Shown: positions 35,501 through 46,700 of the stretch, one piece after another | How positions within the stretch are numbered: the stretch's first letter is position 1 | How the letters are laid out: each line of letters opens with the position of its first letter | From: Closterium sp. Naga37s-1 | Lineage: Eukaryota; Streptophyta; Zygnematophyceae; Desmidiales; Closteriaceae | DNA: 64,000 nt | Direction of reading: 5' to 3' | Assembly: GCA_947471745.1 (NCBI GenBank) | Contig: CANJKZ010000180.1 | Coordinates: forward strand, 605,565 to 669,564 | Translations under genes and position numbers: made by a program | The notes under the pieces: model-generated | The model's database searches: none | The model's input: only the letters and a program-made list of their open reading frames with translations | Told to the model about the DNA's origin: nothing

Positions 35501-38500
35501 ATGGGCGTGGATGCTGCCATGCTGCACAATCTAGGGTTCACTCCTGAAACATTAGAACAGCTGGGCTTGAAGGGCGAGGCTAGTGGCTGTGCTGCTGGTA
35601 GTGGCGGTGATGGTGGTGGTGCTGTGGGTGGCGCTGCTGCTGGTGCTGGTGATGCTGCTAGTATGCGTGTTGGTTGCTCTGCTGATGCTTCTGGTGGCGA
35701 TGGGGAGTGGAGGAGGGAGGACGGGAGGGACAAGGAGGAAGAGATGGAGGAGGGAGAGGAGGAGGAGAGGGGGGGGAGTGGAAGGGGAGGAGGGGAGGAG
35801 GAGGAGGTGTCGATGGCAGTGGTGCTGCAGAGACTGGAGGAGTTGGCAGAGGCCTCAGCAGCATGCGATGAGGTACGTATAGCCTTCCAATAAAGCCGTT
35901 GATTTTGAACTCCCAGAAGCGAAATTGTAGCAGGTAGTTGTTTAGGTTTTGAACCTCATCACCTGCTACGTGATGAGGTACGTCCCCAAACCAGTGGAAA
36001 CTGTAGCCTTTGAGAAATCTTGAAGCGAAATGGTAGCAGGTGGTTTTTAGGATTCTGAAAAGCTAGGTGCGGCAAAAGCTGAAGGATCTTGCACCTCACC
36101 ACACGCTCATGCTCCCTCCTCACCCCCTTTCACTCCCTTCCCTTCTCTCTCCCCTTCCCCCCCTCTCTCACTCCCTTCTCCCAATCAGACCCTTTCGCGT
36201 CGCCTGCTGCCGCACCTCCGCCCACTAGTCAACGAGCGGGGCAGTGCAGCGCAGCGAGTAGCAGCGCACTTCACGCAGGCCCTGGCAGCCCGGCAAGCAG
36301 GGTGCGGGGCAGAGCAGTACAATCGCGGGCTCAACGCGTCCTCCCAGGAGATCGCAGCCTCCATGGAGCGTTGCTTCGCCATGTTCCCACGAGTATCTCA
36401 CTTGCCCACGTCATGTTACACTCCCCTCCCCCGTCACTCCCTTCCCCCCAATCAGACCCTTTCGCGTCGCCTGCTGCCGCACCTGCGCCCACTGGTGAAC
36501 GAGCGGGGCAGTGCAGCACAAAGAGTAGCAGCGCACTTCACCCAGGCGCTCGCAGCCCGGCAGGCAGGGTGCGGGGCAGAGCAGTACAATCGCGGGCTCA
36601 ACGCGTCCTCCCAGGAGATCGCAGCCTCCATGGATCGCTGCTTCGCCTCGCTGCCCTATCTGGACTTCTGCCATGTGGCGGCCATGAGGCCTGTGCTGGC
36701 GGCGGTGAACGGCAGCCGTCGGATTCATATGATCGTGTTTGGGTTCTGGATGGGCCGGTACTGGCTGGAGCTGCTGCAGGTGAGGGTTTTACCGCTGATG
36801 CCTAGTGATGGTGTGCTGCCTCACAACCCTTATGCATGGTATGCTGACGCTCTCCTAATGTTTCACACCGTCCTACTATCAAAACTCTGAATCTTCCTAT
36901 GCCGTCCCCCTTCACCTCACCATTCCAACATCAGCCCCACCAGGCTTGTGGAGCTCACCAGGCTTGTGGAGCTCACCAGGCTTGTGGAGCTCACCAGGCT
37001 TGCACTCGGCTTACGGCTGTTCCAACCTTCAACCATTCAGCTTTCATCTGCCCCCACCCTTTCCCCTTCAACCTCCCTCTTGTGCCCCACCAGGCCCTAG
37101 CAGCCTTCCCAGGGGGCCCGCCCTCCCTGTGAGTAACAGGCATCGACATCACATGCCGGAACGAACTGACATACTTTAAGTCCTCTGTTGCCTTCCCTTG
37201 TCTTCCCTTCACCCCTGCCCTTGTCTCCCTCCCACCCAGGCCCTAGCAGCCTTCCCAGGCGGCCTCCTTCCCTGCGAGTAACAGGCATATTTTGAGTCGA
37301 CTCAAAAGTCACGACATCGCATGCAGGAACGAGCTCACGGAGTCCAAGTCCTCTGCTGCCTTCCCTTGCCTTCCCTTCACCCCTGCCTTGTCTCTCCTCC
37401 CTCCCAGGCCCTAGCTGCTTTCCCAGGCGGCCCTCCCTCCCTGCGAGTAACAGGCATCGACATCACATGCAGGAAAGAATTGACAGACTCCAAGTCCTCT
37501 GCTGCCTTCCCCCTTCACCTCTGTCATTGTCGTCCCACTCTGAACCCTTGTCACCCCGCGCAGGCCCTAGCTGCTTTCCCTGGCGGCCCGCCCTCTCTGA
37601 GAGTAACAGGCATCGACATCACATGCAGGAACGAACTGACAGACTCCAAGTCCTCTGCTGCCTTCTCGGGCCGCCTGCTCTCCCGCGCTGCTGCTGCTCT
37701 CGCCATCCCCTTCCGCTTCAAGGCCGTTGTTCTCCCTGTCGGCCCTGCTGCTGCTGCCGCGCCGCTGGGAGGGAAGGCGGGGGCCGGCGGAGGGGGGATG
37801 GGGGGCGGGGTGAGCGGGGGAGGGTTCGGGGGGAGTGGGGGAGGGGTTGGGGGAGGGTTTGGGGGGGCGATGGGGATGCGGTCGGTGGTGGGGGGGTTGG
37901 AGGAGGAGGTGGAGGTGGAGGAGGGGGAGGCGACGGTGGTGCAGTGCAACATGAGTCTGCTCTTCCTGGCTGACGACTCGGTGCTTCGTGCCAACCCACG
38001 CGACACGCTGCTCAGGGTGAGTGCTGGCTGAGTGGGGCCTGGGTGAAGCAGGGAAGCGCACGCACGGGCTAAGGTGAGTGGCAGGGAGGCGACGGTGGTG
38101 CAGTGCAACATGAGTCTGCTCTTCCTGGCTGACGACTCGGTGCTTCGTGCCAACCCACGCGACACGCTGCTCAGGGTGAGTGCTGGCTGAGTGGGGCCTG
38201 GGTGAAGCAGAGAAGCGCACTCACGGGCTAGGGTGAGTGGCAGGGAGGCGACGGTGGTGCAGTGCAACATGAGTCTGCTCTTCCTGGCTGATGACTCGGT
38301 GCTTCGGGCCAACCCGCGAGACACACTGCTTCGGGCGAGTGCTAGACGGAGCAAGCAAGCTGGGGCCTGGGTGGAACAGATAGGAGGGAGGTAGGTGAAG
38401 CAGACAATCACACATGGGGAGGTGAGGGGCATGGGGGCAGCGGTGGTGCAGTGCAACATGAGTCCGCTCTTCCTGGTGGATGACTTGGTGCTTCGCTCCA

Positions 38501-39234
38501 ACCCGTGTGATACGCTGCTGCGGGTTAGTGCTGGGTGGAGCAGGCATGCCAGGTCTGGTTGACACAGGTATGTGGGGGCTGGGTGGACTCCCCATGCACC
38601 ACCGTCATCATGAGCTTTCTCAAAAAACAGATTCACCCACCACCGTCATCGTGAGCTGAATTATATAAAAAAACAGATTTACGCACCACCGTCATCATGA
38701 CCTTTCCTTGCTTGCAGCGTGCCTCAATCCGCCCTTGAATACCCACCACCTTGCCCCCCCCCCCCCCCCCCTCCCCCCTTTCTTTTCCAGTGGATCCGGT
38801 CTCTCTCGCCGCTCACCACTGTGGTGGTCGAGATGGACGCGCCACTCAACTCGCCCTTCTTCCTCCCGCGCTTCCGAGCCGCCCTCCGAGTCTTCTCCTC
38901 CATCTTCGCCTCTCTTGACGCCGCCCTTCCACGGGACAGCCCGCACCGCCACACGTGTGAGCGCCTCTATTTCGCCCGCGACATTGTGAATGTTGTGGCC
39001 TGTGAGGGCATTCAGAGGACGGTTCGGGCGGAGAGTTTGGAGCAGTGGCAGGCTCGGATGCGCCGAGCCGGGTTCGTAGGTTTGGAGGTAGGGGTGGAGG
39101 TGATGGAGGAGCTTACGGGGGTGTTGAGGAAGGGAGGGAGAAAGTATGGGGGGTATGAGGTGTTGCAACAAGGGAATGGCGTGAGGTTGCTGTGGGAAGG
39201 GGTTCCTGTTCTGGCTGCTTCAATGTGGCTGTAA
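32531..39234 (+). CDS. GRAS-family transcription regulator with very long low-complexity N-terminus (4 exons)
   Basis: Exons: 32531-35872, 36456-36779, 37564-38016, 38791-39234; 4,563 nt, 1,520 residues, each exon in phase 0. Residues 1 to about 1090 are disordered-looking, with (FAPS)n near 341-365, Gly/Ser near 557-585, Ala/Gly near 803-820, a Met/Gly/Gln repeat near 832-943, GV-x-PGMLAGM repeats to about 1010, and an acidic stretch. The GRAS domain follows: the helical LHRI-like part (SRRLLPHLRPLVNERGSAAQ), a VHIID-like core (RIHMIVFGFWMG), PGGPPSLRVTGI, the PFYRE-like SPFFLPRFRAALRVFSSIFASLDAALPRDS, RVER-like FARDIVNVVACEGIQRTVRA, and the SAW-like end LLWEGVPVLAASMWL. A Gly-rich insert in exon 3 is unusual. 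GRAS proteins act in the nucleus in transcription control; the subfamily is not assigned. Confidence 0.88.
35025..35360 (+). repeat. in-frame 18-bp repeat coding MGQMGG in the GRAS gene
   Basis: About 18 units of ATGGGGCAGATGGGGGGA with small variants encode a Met-Gly-Gln-Met-Gly-Gly tract. Length stays a multiple of three across the variants, so the frame is kept. Confidence 0.93.
35865..36060 (+). repeat. diverged duplication of GRAS exon 1 end plus intron start
   Basis: GATGAGGTACGTATAGCC (35867) and GATGAGGTACGTCCCC (about 35972) both lead to GAAGCGAAATTGTAGCAGGT / GAAGCGAAATGGTAGCAGGT. The unit is about 105 bp and includes the GTACGT donor. Confidence 0.85.
36189..36391 (+). repeat. in-frame copy of GRAS exon 2 start with acceptor
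   Basis: Starting after CAG at 36186-36188, it matches the first 200 bp of exon 2 (36456) almost base for base. The offset is 267 bp (89 codons), and the frame stays open across the intervening sequence into true exon 2. Using this acceptor would give a 197-codon exon with the LHRI-like segment twice. Confidence 0.92.
36944..37001 (+). repeat. 18-bp tandem repeat in GRAS intron 2
   Basis: Three to four copies of CACCAGGCTTGTGGAGCT. Confidence 0.92.
37089..37563 (+). repeat. three copies of GRAS exon 3 start with acceptors in intron 2
   Basis: CAGGCCCTAGCAGCCTTCCC or CAGGCCCTAGCTGCTTTCCC starts at about 37091, 37239 and 37405, before true exon 3 (37564). The first has TGA in frame. The second carries a palindromic insertion. 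The third is open and in frame (156 bp upstream), so its use would duplicate the PGGPPSLRVTGIDITC segment. Confidence 0.93.
37284..37311. repeat. palindrome TTTTGAGTCGACTCAAAA inserted in an exon copy
   Basis: The perfect 18-bp palindrome is at 37290-37307. Sister copies read AGGCATCGACATCACATGC; this one reads AGGCAT, then 23 bp containing the palindrome, then CGACATCGCATGC. So it is a clean insertion. A second near-identical copy is at 31091-31115 and an imperfect one at 30582-30598. Confidence 0.88.
38080..38535 (+). repeat. three copies of GRAS exon 3 end plus donor in intron 3
   Basis: GTGGTGCAGTGCAACATGAG ... CACGCTGCTCAGGGTGAGTG recurs at about 38093-38180, 38251-38340 and 38443-38530, with a period of about 159-190 bp. 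In-frame TGA follows the true donor, so reading through is not productive. Confidence 0.92.
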
Positions 39235-40407
39235 ATGGATTGTTAAATGGATATACTTGTGCCAGACTGTCGGCATGTAAATAATTAAGTGAAGGGGTGG
39301 ATGAGTCAACATGTGTTGGCTAGGTCATTCAACAGATGTTAACCAGTTTAATAACTCATTCTGGAGCAACAAAAGCAGGCCATTTAGGGATGAAGAAGCA
39401 CCAGATGTACGACTAGTTTCTCATTTTTGTACCTAGGTGCCCACTACATTTGGACATCCCCACAATAATAATCGCAATATACTGCAAAGGTACACAGCGT
39501 ACAGCAAAAACATTATAAACGCAGCCCCTTAAAGCTGCGGTATACATTTGAAAGGAAGAGTTCAAAAACTTTTGAAATTTGAAAAGTTGCCCCAAACCTG
39601 TGAGGTTCACTCCCTAAACCCTGAACCCTGCTGACAAATGTATACTTCAGCTTTAACGGTTCGTGGCCTGCTCGATTGCGCGCCGAGCCGATCCTGTGAC
39701 CGCTGGGGTCAACCTGCCACTGATGATTGGTTGGAGCAGTCAGTCAGCTGCCCTGGATGGATTGTGGTGGCCCAAGCGGCACCAGGCGGAACAACTGGCC
39801 AACTTGGCTTGTTGTGGTGCAAGGCACAGATTGCTGCCAGCTTGATGTCTCATTTACCGACAAAAGATTGCTCGAAGGAGGTTCTTCACTTTCGACCCCG
39901 GAAAATCGTTACGATTGAGACAGTACAGATGTTCCTGTTTAGAGGCCACGCTAATTAAGCCTATGTTTCCATCTAGAAGATTTGTCCTATATGTCATAGG
40001 TGTATCCCCTCCTTTATAGTCCCCTTTTTGGCGGGAATGTTTGCCGCGCGATGGTGTTAACACCTGTTTGGTGCACGAATCTGTTTCTCAGCCAATCCGA
40101 GCTCCCATATCAACTAACCAAATGTTTGCGGAAATTACTAACATGGGAGGAGTTTTACATGATATTTAACCTTTTTGTTTTTTTGTTTTTTGCTCATCTT
40201 GACCGCGTTAGGCTCTACATGTCATCCCGCGGTTCCTACCGCGCTCAACGATGGCATCTCATAAACTCGCTGACCGACAGGAAGAATGAAAACAACTCCA
40301 AAAATGATAGTATAAACAATAAGGTTTCCATTTATTTTTGTCCGTTGTTCACGCGACAATGACCAGCGGGAAGAACCACACGATGAGAAGTTGAAGCACG
40401 CGCGGTC
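39235..40407. other. spacer between GRAS gene and copia-2
   Basis: It holds the GRAS 3' UTR and AT-richer DNA. One foldback element is listed separately. Short open frames at 39638-39958 and 40000-40362 have no recognisable domain and no support. Confidence 0.7.
39529..39656. mobile_element. small MITE-like element with about 22-bp terminal inverted repeats
   Basis: The left end starts TTAAAGCTGCGGTATACATT at 39529; the right end, reverse-complemented, starts TTAAAGCTGAAGTATACATT at 39656. The ends agree at 20 of 22 positions. The element is 128 bp with no coding. A TTAA or TA target would fit, but the repeats themselves begin with TTAA, so the duplication cannot be told from the ends. Confidence 0.65.
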
Positions 40408-40412
40408 TGAAT

Positions 40413-40545
40413 TGAGAAGATTTGAACAAGAAATGAATGAACTATGAAATGAAGTGAGTACAAATATGAAACCCTAATTGGTTGTACCCCCTATGGGATA
40501 CCCCACTATAGCCTACACAACAGCATAAGCTACAATTGTCTGACA
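40413..40545 (-). repeat. 3' LTR of copia-2
   Basis: On minus it starts TGTCAGACAATTG and ends ATCTTCTCA. It is preceded on minus by a TATGGGGGTG polypurine tract (about 40546-40556). Confidence 0.96.
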
Positions 40546-40757
40546 CACCCCCATAGGCAAAGTGGGGGAGAACAAGGGGTCACAAGACCAGTCAAGCAAA
40601 GCAAAGTAAAGCAAGCTCAGGGTGGATCACAAAGTCACCACACAGTCCGAGCACAGGGTCAAGGCCACACGGCCAGTTCACATGCAAGAGTACACACATA
40701 TATATAAAGCTAGACAAGCAAGAGCAGGTATATATATATGTGAGAGTACAAGCAAGG

Positions 40758-43700
40758 TCAAGAGGAGAGCAAGTGAGGCAAGACGGGCACAAGACCCAGC
40801 TGAGTGCAGAAGCGCTGATGATCACAAGGCGGAAGTGCCTTGGTGAAGACATCAGCAGTGTTGGCCTCAGAGGCCACGTACGCAAGCCGCAACTGTCCAC
40901 GTTGCTGTAGCTCACGAGCAAGGAAGTAGCGGAGAGCAATGTGCTTTGTTCTGTGCTCCAGTCGCTGCTCTCGACACAAGGCCAGCATGGCCTTGTTGTC
41001 TACGTACAGGACTGGAGGAGAACGAGGCGGCTCTCCAAGGTCGGTCAGCAGGTAGGTGAGCCAGCGAAGCTCCTGTGCAGCCATGGCCCCGGCGTAGATC
41101 TCAGCCTCACAACTCGAGCCAAGAACAGAAGACGAGCGAGTAGCCCGCCACGAAACAGAGCCGGAACCAAGGCTGAAGGTGTAACCCTGTGACGACCGCT
41201 GCGTAGCCTGGTCGTCAGCCCAAGAAGCGTCCGCGTGCCCAGTGAGGACCACTGGACTCCGCCCTCCAAGCACTAGCCCCATGCCCGACGTACTGCACAA
41301 GTAGCGCAACACCCTCTTCGCTGCAGCCATGTGCTCTGGTCTGTGTCTCCCAGGAGCAACATAGCGTGCAAGAATGCTAAGAGGGTATGCAAGGTCAGGT
41401 CGTGTGCAGGTCATCAGGTACATGAGGCAGCCAACAAGCTCTGGGTACGGGCCACTCGACTCTACGGACTCATCCGAAGGCAGAGCTGAGAGCGAGTGGC
41501 GAGTAGACAGAGGAGTGGCCTGAGGCGAGGAGTACGTGAAGCCGAAGCGCTGAAGGACCTGCTGCACCATGTGTGACTGAGTCAGGGTAATGGTGCGGCG
41601 TGCTCTGTCCCGGGTGATCTGCAAGCCAAGGTAGCTGCGCAGTTCACCCAGGTCTGTGCACGTGTGTCTCTTCTGCAGCTCGGACTTCACGTAGGCGAGT
41701 CCAGCAGTGTCAGCTGTGGCAAAGACCAAGTCGTCGACGTACACGAGGATGTAGAACGGCGGCAGAGAGGTGTCGGTGCGTAGAAACAGCGACGGGTCGG
41801 CAGTAGAAGGAGCAAACCCAAGAGCCGCAAGCGTAGTCCTCAGTGTGTCGTGCCACTCACGTGGCGCCTGGCGGAGACCGTAGACTGGACGCCGGAGACT
41901 CCACTGGGTACCAGGAGGGAAAGACCCAGTGAAGCCAGGTGGGCGACGCAGCCAGATCTCCTCGTGCAGGCTGCCCTGCAAGAAAGCTGTGCTGAAGTCA
42001 AGAGAGTGCAGCTCGTAGTCACGGTGAGCAGCAACGTGCAGCAGTACCCGAAGAGTGGTCATCTTCGGGGTGGGGGAGAAGGTCTGAAAGTAGTCAACTC
42101 CCTGCCGCTGACTGAAGCCACGAGCCACGTAACGCGCCTTGAAGACAGGCGGAGAACCCGGCGGCCGCTTCACCCTGAAGATCCACATGCCACTGACGAT
42201 GTTCGCCCCAGGAGGGGGGACAGCGTCAACGTAGGTGCCTGTGGACTTCCAGGAAGCCATCTCTGCATCCATAGCTGCCTGCCACTGAGAGGAGTAGGGA
42301 CTCTCTATCGCCTCCGCGTAAGAGCGCGGATTCGGGATGTCAAGTGCATCCGGGTCTCCCTCAGGGGTAAGCAGTACGGACACGAGATGAGGTGAGGCAG
42401 CTGCCAGACACTGGAACTCCTCCTGCCTGTCCTCAAGGACGTCCGTGCCAAGGGCACACTCACCCCCGACGGACGGAGGACAGACAGACTCAGACTCAGC
42501 GACAAGACTAGCAGCGTAGTCTAAGCGACAGCGAGCAGCAAAGTCGACGAGCTCAGTAACGAGAGCAGACGCAGCAGTAGACTCAAAAGAAGGGTCAGTG
42601 ACAACAGTAGCAAGGAGACGCGTGACAGTAGGACTGGCAGCACGAAGGGAGTCAGACTCCGGGTCAGGAAGAGCAGGAAGAGAGGACCCAGGAGGAGAAG
42701 GCAAAGGGGCACGCAGAGGAGCAGTGGACGGACGCAGAGACATCCGGTGCGTGCCAGGGACAGGAGGAGGACGCTGACGCGAACCGCGACCACTAGTGCG
42801 AGCAGCACGGACAGGCGACGCAGGGCGAGACGCAGGCTCACGACGCTCAGCCAGACCTCCAGTAGGACCAGTGTAGGGAGAAGGAGCAGGCAAAGGGGAG
42901 GTAGGCTGCAACTGTAGCTGGGACGAGACAGGCTGTGGACACTCTAAGGGAGGAGGAGGACCAGTAGAAGGTGGAAGACCAAGAACCTGCTGCAGGAGTG
43001 GAACGAAGTACGGTCGAGGCCGCGCGGCTACGCTAGAAGCAGCAGGGACAGCACCAGAACCCTCAGCAGGAGCACCCGCTCCAGCAGCACCACCAGTAGC
43101 TCCAGAACCTCCAGCAGCACCAGGAGCACCCCCAGCAGGACTGCCAGCGGTAGTCTCAGCGCCAACACCCTCAGCAGCACCAGCTCCAGTGCACCCAGGA
43201 CGAGCACCCCCGGGACCCGCGACCGCAGCACCCTCAGCAGCCGAAGGACCTCCAGCACCAGCAGCACGCCTCCAGCGCCGGGCAAACCACTCACGCAGCT
43301 CCTGTGGAGAAAGTGGTTCCCGGCGAGACGAAGCACTCGGAGAACCTCCAGGCGGAGCACCTCCAGGTTCAGCACCCCCAGGCGTAGCACCCCTAGGCTC
43401 AGCACCCCCAGACGTAGCACCCCTAGGCTCAGTACCCCCAGGCTCAGCACCCCTAGGCTGAGCACCCCCAGACGCAGCACCCCCAGGCTCAGCACCCCCA
43501 GACGGAGCACCCCGAGGCTCAGCACCCCCAGGCTCAGCACCCCTAGGCTCAGCACCCCCAGACGTAGCACCCCCAGGCCCAGCACCCCTAGGCTCCGCAC
43601 CCCCAGGCACAGCACCCCCAGCCTCAGCACCCTCAGCAGCACCAGAGTCACCAGTGACCTCGACAGGCTCGACTGCGTCTACCTGGGACACACCTGAAGG

Positions 43701-46700
43701 GGCAGGACCCTGAGGGGGGAGGGGGTCTACCTGGGGGGGACCTGGTACCAGGAAGAGTGGGGGTGGGGGGAGGGACGGAGTGCGGTAGGGGAAGAGGCGG
43801 TAGTAGGGGACCGACTCGTCAAACGTGACGTCCTGGGAGGACAGAACACGGCGAGAGGTGGGGTGGTAAAACTGCCACCCAGGCGCGTCAGGGGGGAACC
43901 CCAGGAAGACGCAAGGAGCAGCACGAGGGGATAGTTTGTCCGCAGACAGGTCGCGGACAAACGCCCGAGATCCCCAGACCCGGAACGCCGACGCATCGCC
44001 AACCTTCCCCGTCCACAGCAAGGCTGGGGAGGTCTCCGGCCTGGAGACCCTGGGGTGGAGGTTGATCTGATGCGCCGCGTACCTCACCGCAAACGGCCAC
44101 AGAAAATGGGGGGCAGCCGCATGCATCATAGACGTACGAGCGACGTCCATGACCATGCCAATGCGGCGCTCAGCAATCCCATTTTGCTGCGGTGAGTCCG
44201 GAAGCGTGAAGGTCTGACGGATGCCCCGTGCACGACAGTAGGCACGCAGAAGGCCAGAGGAGAACTCTCCGCCTCTGTCCGAGTGCAGACGCAGAACAGG
44301 AAAGTCCGAGCCGAAGCTCTGCCTGAGCTGGAGACGAGCTGCGCGGATCCAGTCGATCAGCACCTCAGTGACATCACCCTTGCTGCGCAAGGGGAAGACT
44401 GTGGTGTAACGCGAGTAGTCGTCAACAACGAGCAGGAAGTAGCGCTCGTGACCCTGTCCACGGACGCGGGCTGGGCCCCACACATCCATGTGAAGTGTCT
44501 GCAACGGGGCCTCTGTCGAAGGGAACTGGGAGGAGTGAGGGGCAGCACGCTGGCGCCCCTCGACACAGGGGACACAGGCAGGGCTAGGGCCCTGAGGAAG
44601 GGGAGGGAGGGACCGGGGGAGACCGGACACAAGAAGACGGGAGGCCATACCTCTGAGCCGAAGCAGAGAGGGGTGGCCAAGGCGGTGGTGCCAGAGGAGA
44701 GTCTCGTGAGACAGGAGACGACACGAACAGGGGGCAGACTCAGGACCAGACCTGGACGCCGCAGCAAACACCTGACCCGACGTAGCTACCCTACCAGACT
44801 CAGCAACTGGAGGAGACGCAGTGGTCAGAGTGTACAGGCTCGACCCCGGCTGACGAGTAAACGTAGCCAGGTGTCGGCCTGTGCTAGCCTCTGTACAGTG
44901 CGTCACCCGCTGACGCGCAGGAGTGAACTGGTGTACACCCGCATCCTGGAGGTCAGCACCACTCACCAGGTTCGTAGAGAACGAGGGGAGGTAGAGACCA
45001 GACAGGGTGCCAGAGGGAGCCGCCGGACACGGGAGGACTGTGGAGAAGCGAGACAGGACAGGACCCCCAGAGGGGTCAGCCAGAGACACTGCAACCGGCC
45101 GACTCAGCGGTGTGAGTGTGGTGCAGTCCCGAAAGAAGGAGCGAGACGCCCCAGAGTCAAGGGTGAAGGTGAGGGAGGCCGAAGCCGACGTAGTACCTGA
45201 GAGCGCAGACTCACCAGTACCTGAGGACGCAGACACACGGGCACCTAGAGCAGCAGCGTCGCAAGCACCTAGGGCAGCAGCCTCACCAGGACCTAGCGCA
45301 GCAGTCTCAATGCCCGGATCGGGCGGGAAACACCGGTAACAGTCACCCTCATCACTAATAGACACAGCATACATGACAGAGAGAATAGCATCAAAGTCAA
45401 GATCATAGATGGCAACACCCGCCCTGGACAGCTCGCCCCAGCGAGGGATCTCTGAGGCCTCCGGGAACTGGTGACGCCACGCGTCCGTCAGGCGGCCAAA
45501 GCAGCGCTGGGTGAGGTGGGCACCCCCACACTGCTCACCCGCACGGTCGCCGGTGCGCAAAACGTAGGAGCACGGACCAAAACCCCCACCCCGCTGACGC
45601 GCAGTGTACCACTCACGAAGCTGCTGAGGGGACAGGGTGTCACGACCACGCTGCAGCTGCTGGCGCGAGCCACCACCGGAGCCACTCCTCTGCGAAGACC
45701 CGCGACCAGCACCACCGCCACCCCCGCTGCCTCCGCCGCCTCCGCCGCCTCCGCTACTGCCGCCGCCTCCGCCTCCGCCTCCACCGCCGCCTCCTCCGCC
45801 ACCTCCGCTCCCACCGCCACCGCCGCCGCCACCTCCGCCTCCACTGCCGCCACCGACCCCTCCACCCCCACCTCCACTCCCACCGCCACCCCCACTCCCC
45901 CCACTGCCGCCACCTCCACCTCCACCGCCCCCACTCGCTCCTCCAGCGCCCTTGCCCCCCTTGCCCTTGCCAGAGCGGTGTCTCCCGCTAGGGGCAGACG
46001 CCACACCGACCGACTCAAGACCAAGGAGGTCGGCCGCAGCAGCAGAGGCAACAGAGGGCAGAAGGGGGGAGGGGGAACACCCCTCAAAGATGGGGGTGCG
46101 CGGGTCACCACGAGAGGCCCCTACAGCGACTATGCTCTTCTCGGCCGCTAGGAGGGACTTCTCGAGGAGGTCAACAGTGAGAGTGGTGGGACAGACAGAG
46201 AGAAAGTGGTCCCTGACTACGCGAAGGGAGTCAGGAAGGCGAGTGACTATGTAGTAAAGAGTGATGTACATGGGGGGGGGGTTCTTGGCGCAGAAGTCAG
46301 GAGGGAGTGCAGCTCGGTAGCGAGTGTCACTAGTGCGGAGGTGCGTAATGAGGTCAGCGACTGTGGGAAAGGCAGCAAGGTCAGGAAAGAGGTACGGTAG
46401 CATGAGACGGCTCAGTGCAGCAGTGGCAGGGGAGGAGTAGCGCGCAACTACAGCGTCGTACAAGGTCTGAGCACTCTTGTACTGACTAAAGTGCGCACGC
46501 TCGGAGGTAGGGAGGTGGCGACGCACAGCAAGACGTGCAGCAGCGTCGCGCGTGGCCCACTGGGAGCGAACAGTGGCGTCGGCATCAGCAGCAGGGGCAG
46601 TGGAGGCGCCAGAGGTGAGGTCAAAGAGAGAGAGGCCGTCTGCCCTATCGCACTGTAAGAACAGCTGCAGGTCATCTATCCAGACCTCAAAGTCAACGGC

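Noticed and set aside
34648..35733. 361-codon antisense frame in the GRAS gene.
   Set aside because: A shadow of the MGQMGG repeat; no domain, and the sense frame joins correctly to a GRAS domain.
36089..36805. Alternative 238-codon frame over GRAS exon 2 and its copy.
   Set aside because: It is out of frame with the GRAS domain, and the copy structure explains its length.
45471..46254. Plus-strand Pro- or Thr/Ala-rich frames opposite the Gly-rich part of copia Gag (also near 55530 and 59634).
   Set aside because: Complement of GGC/GGT-rich coding DNA; no independent support.
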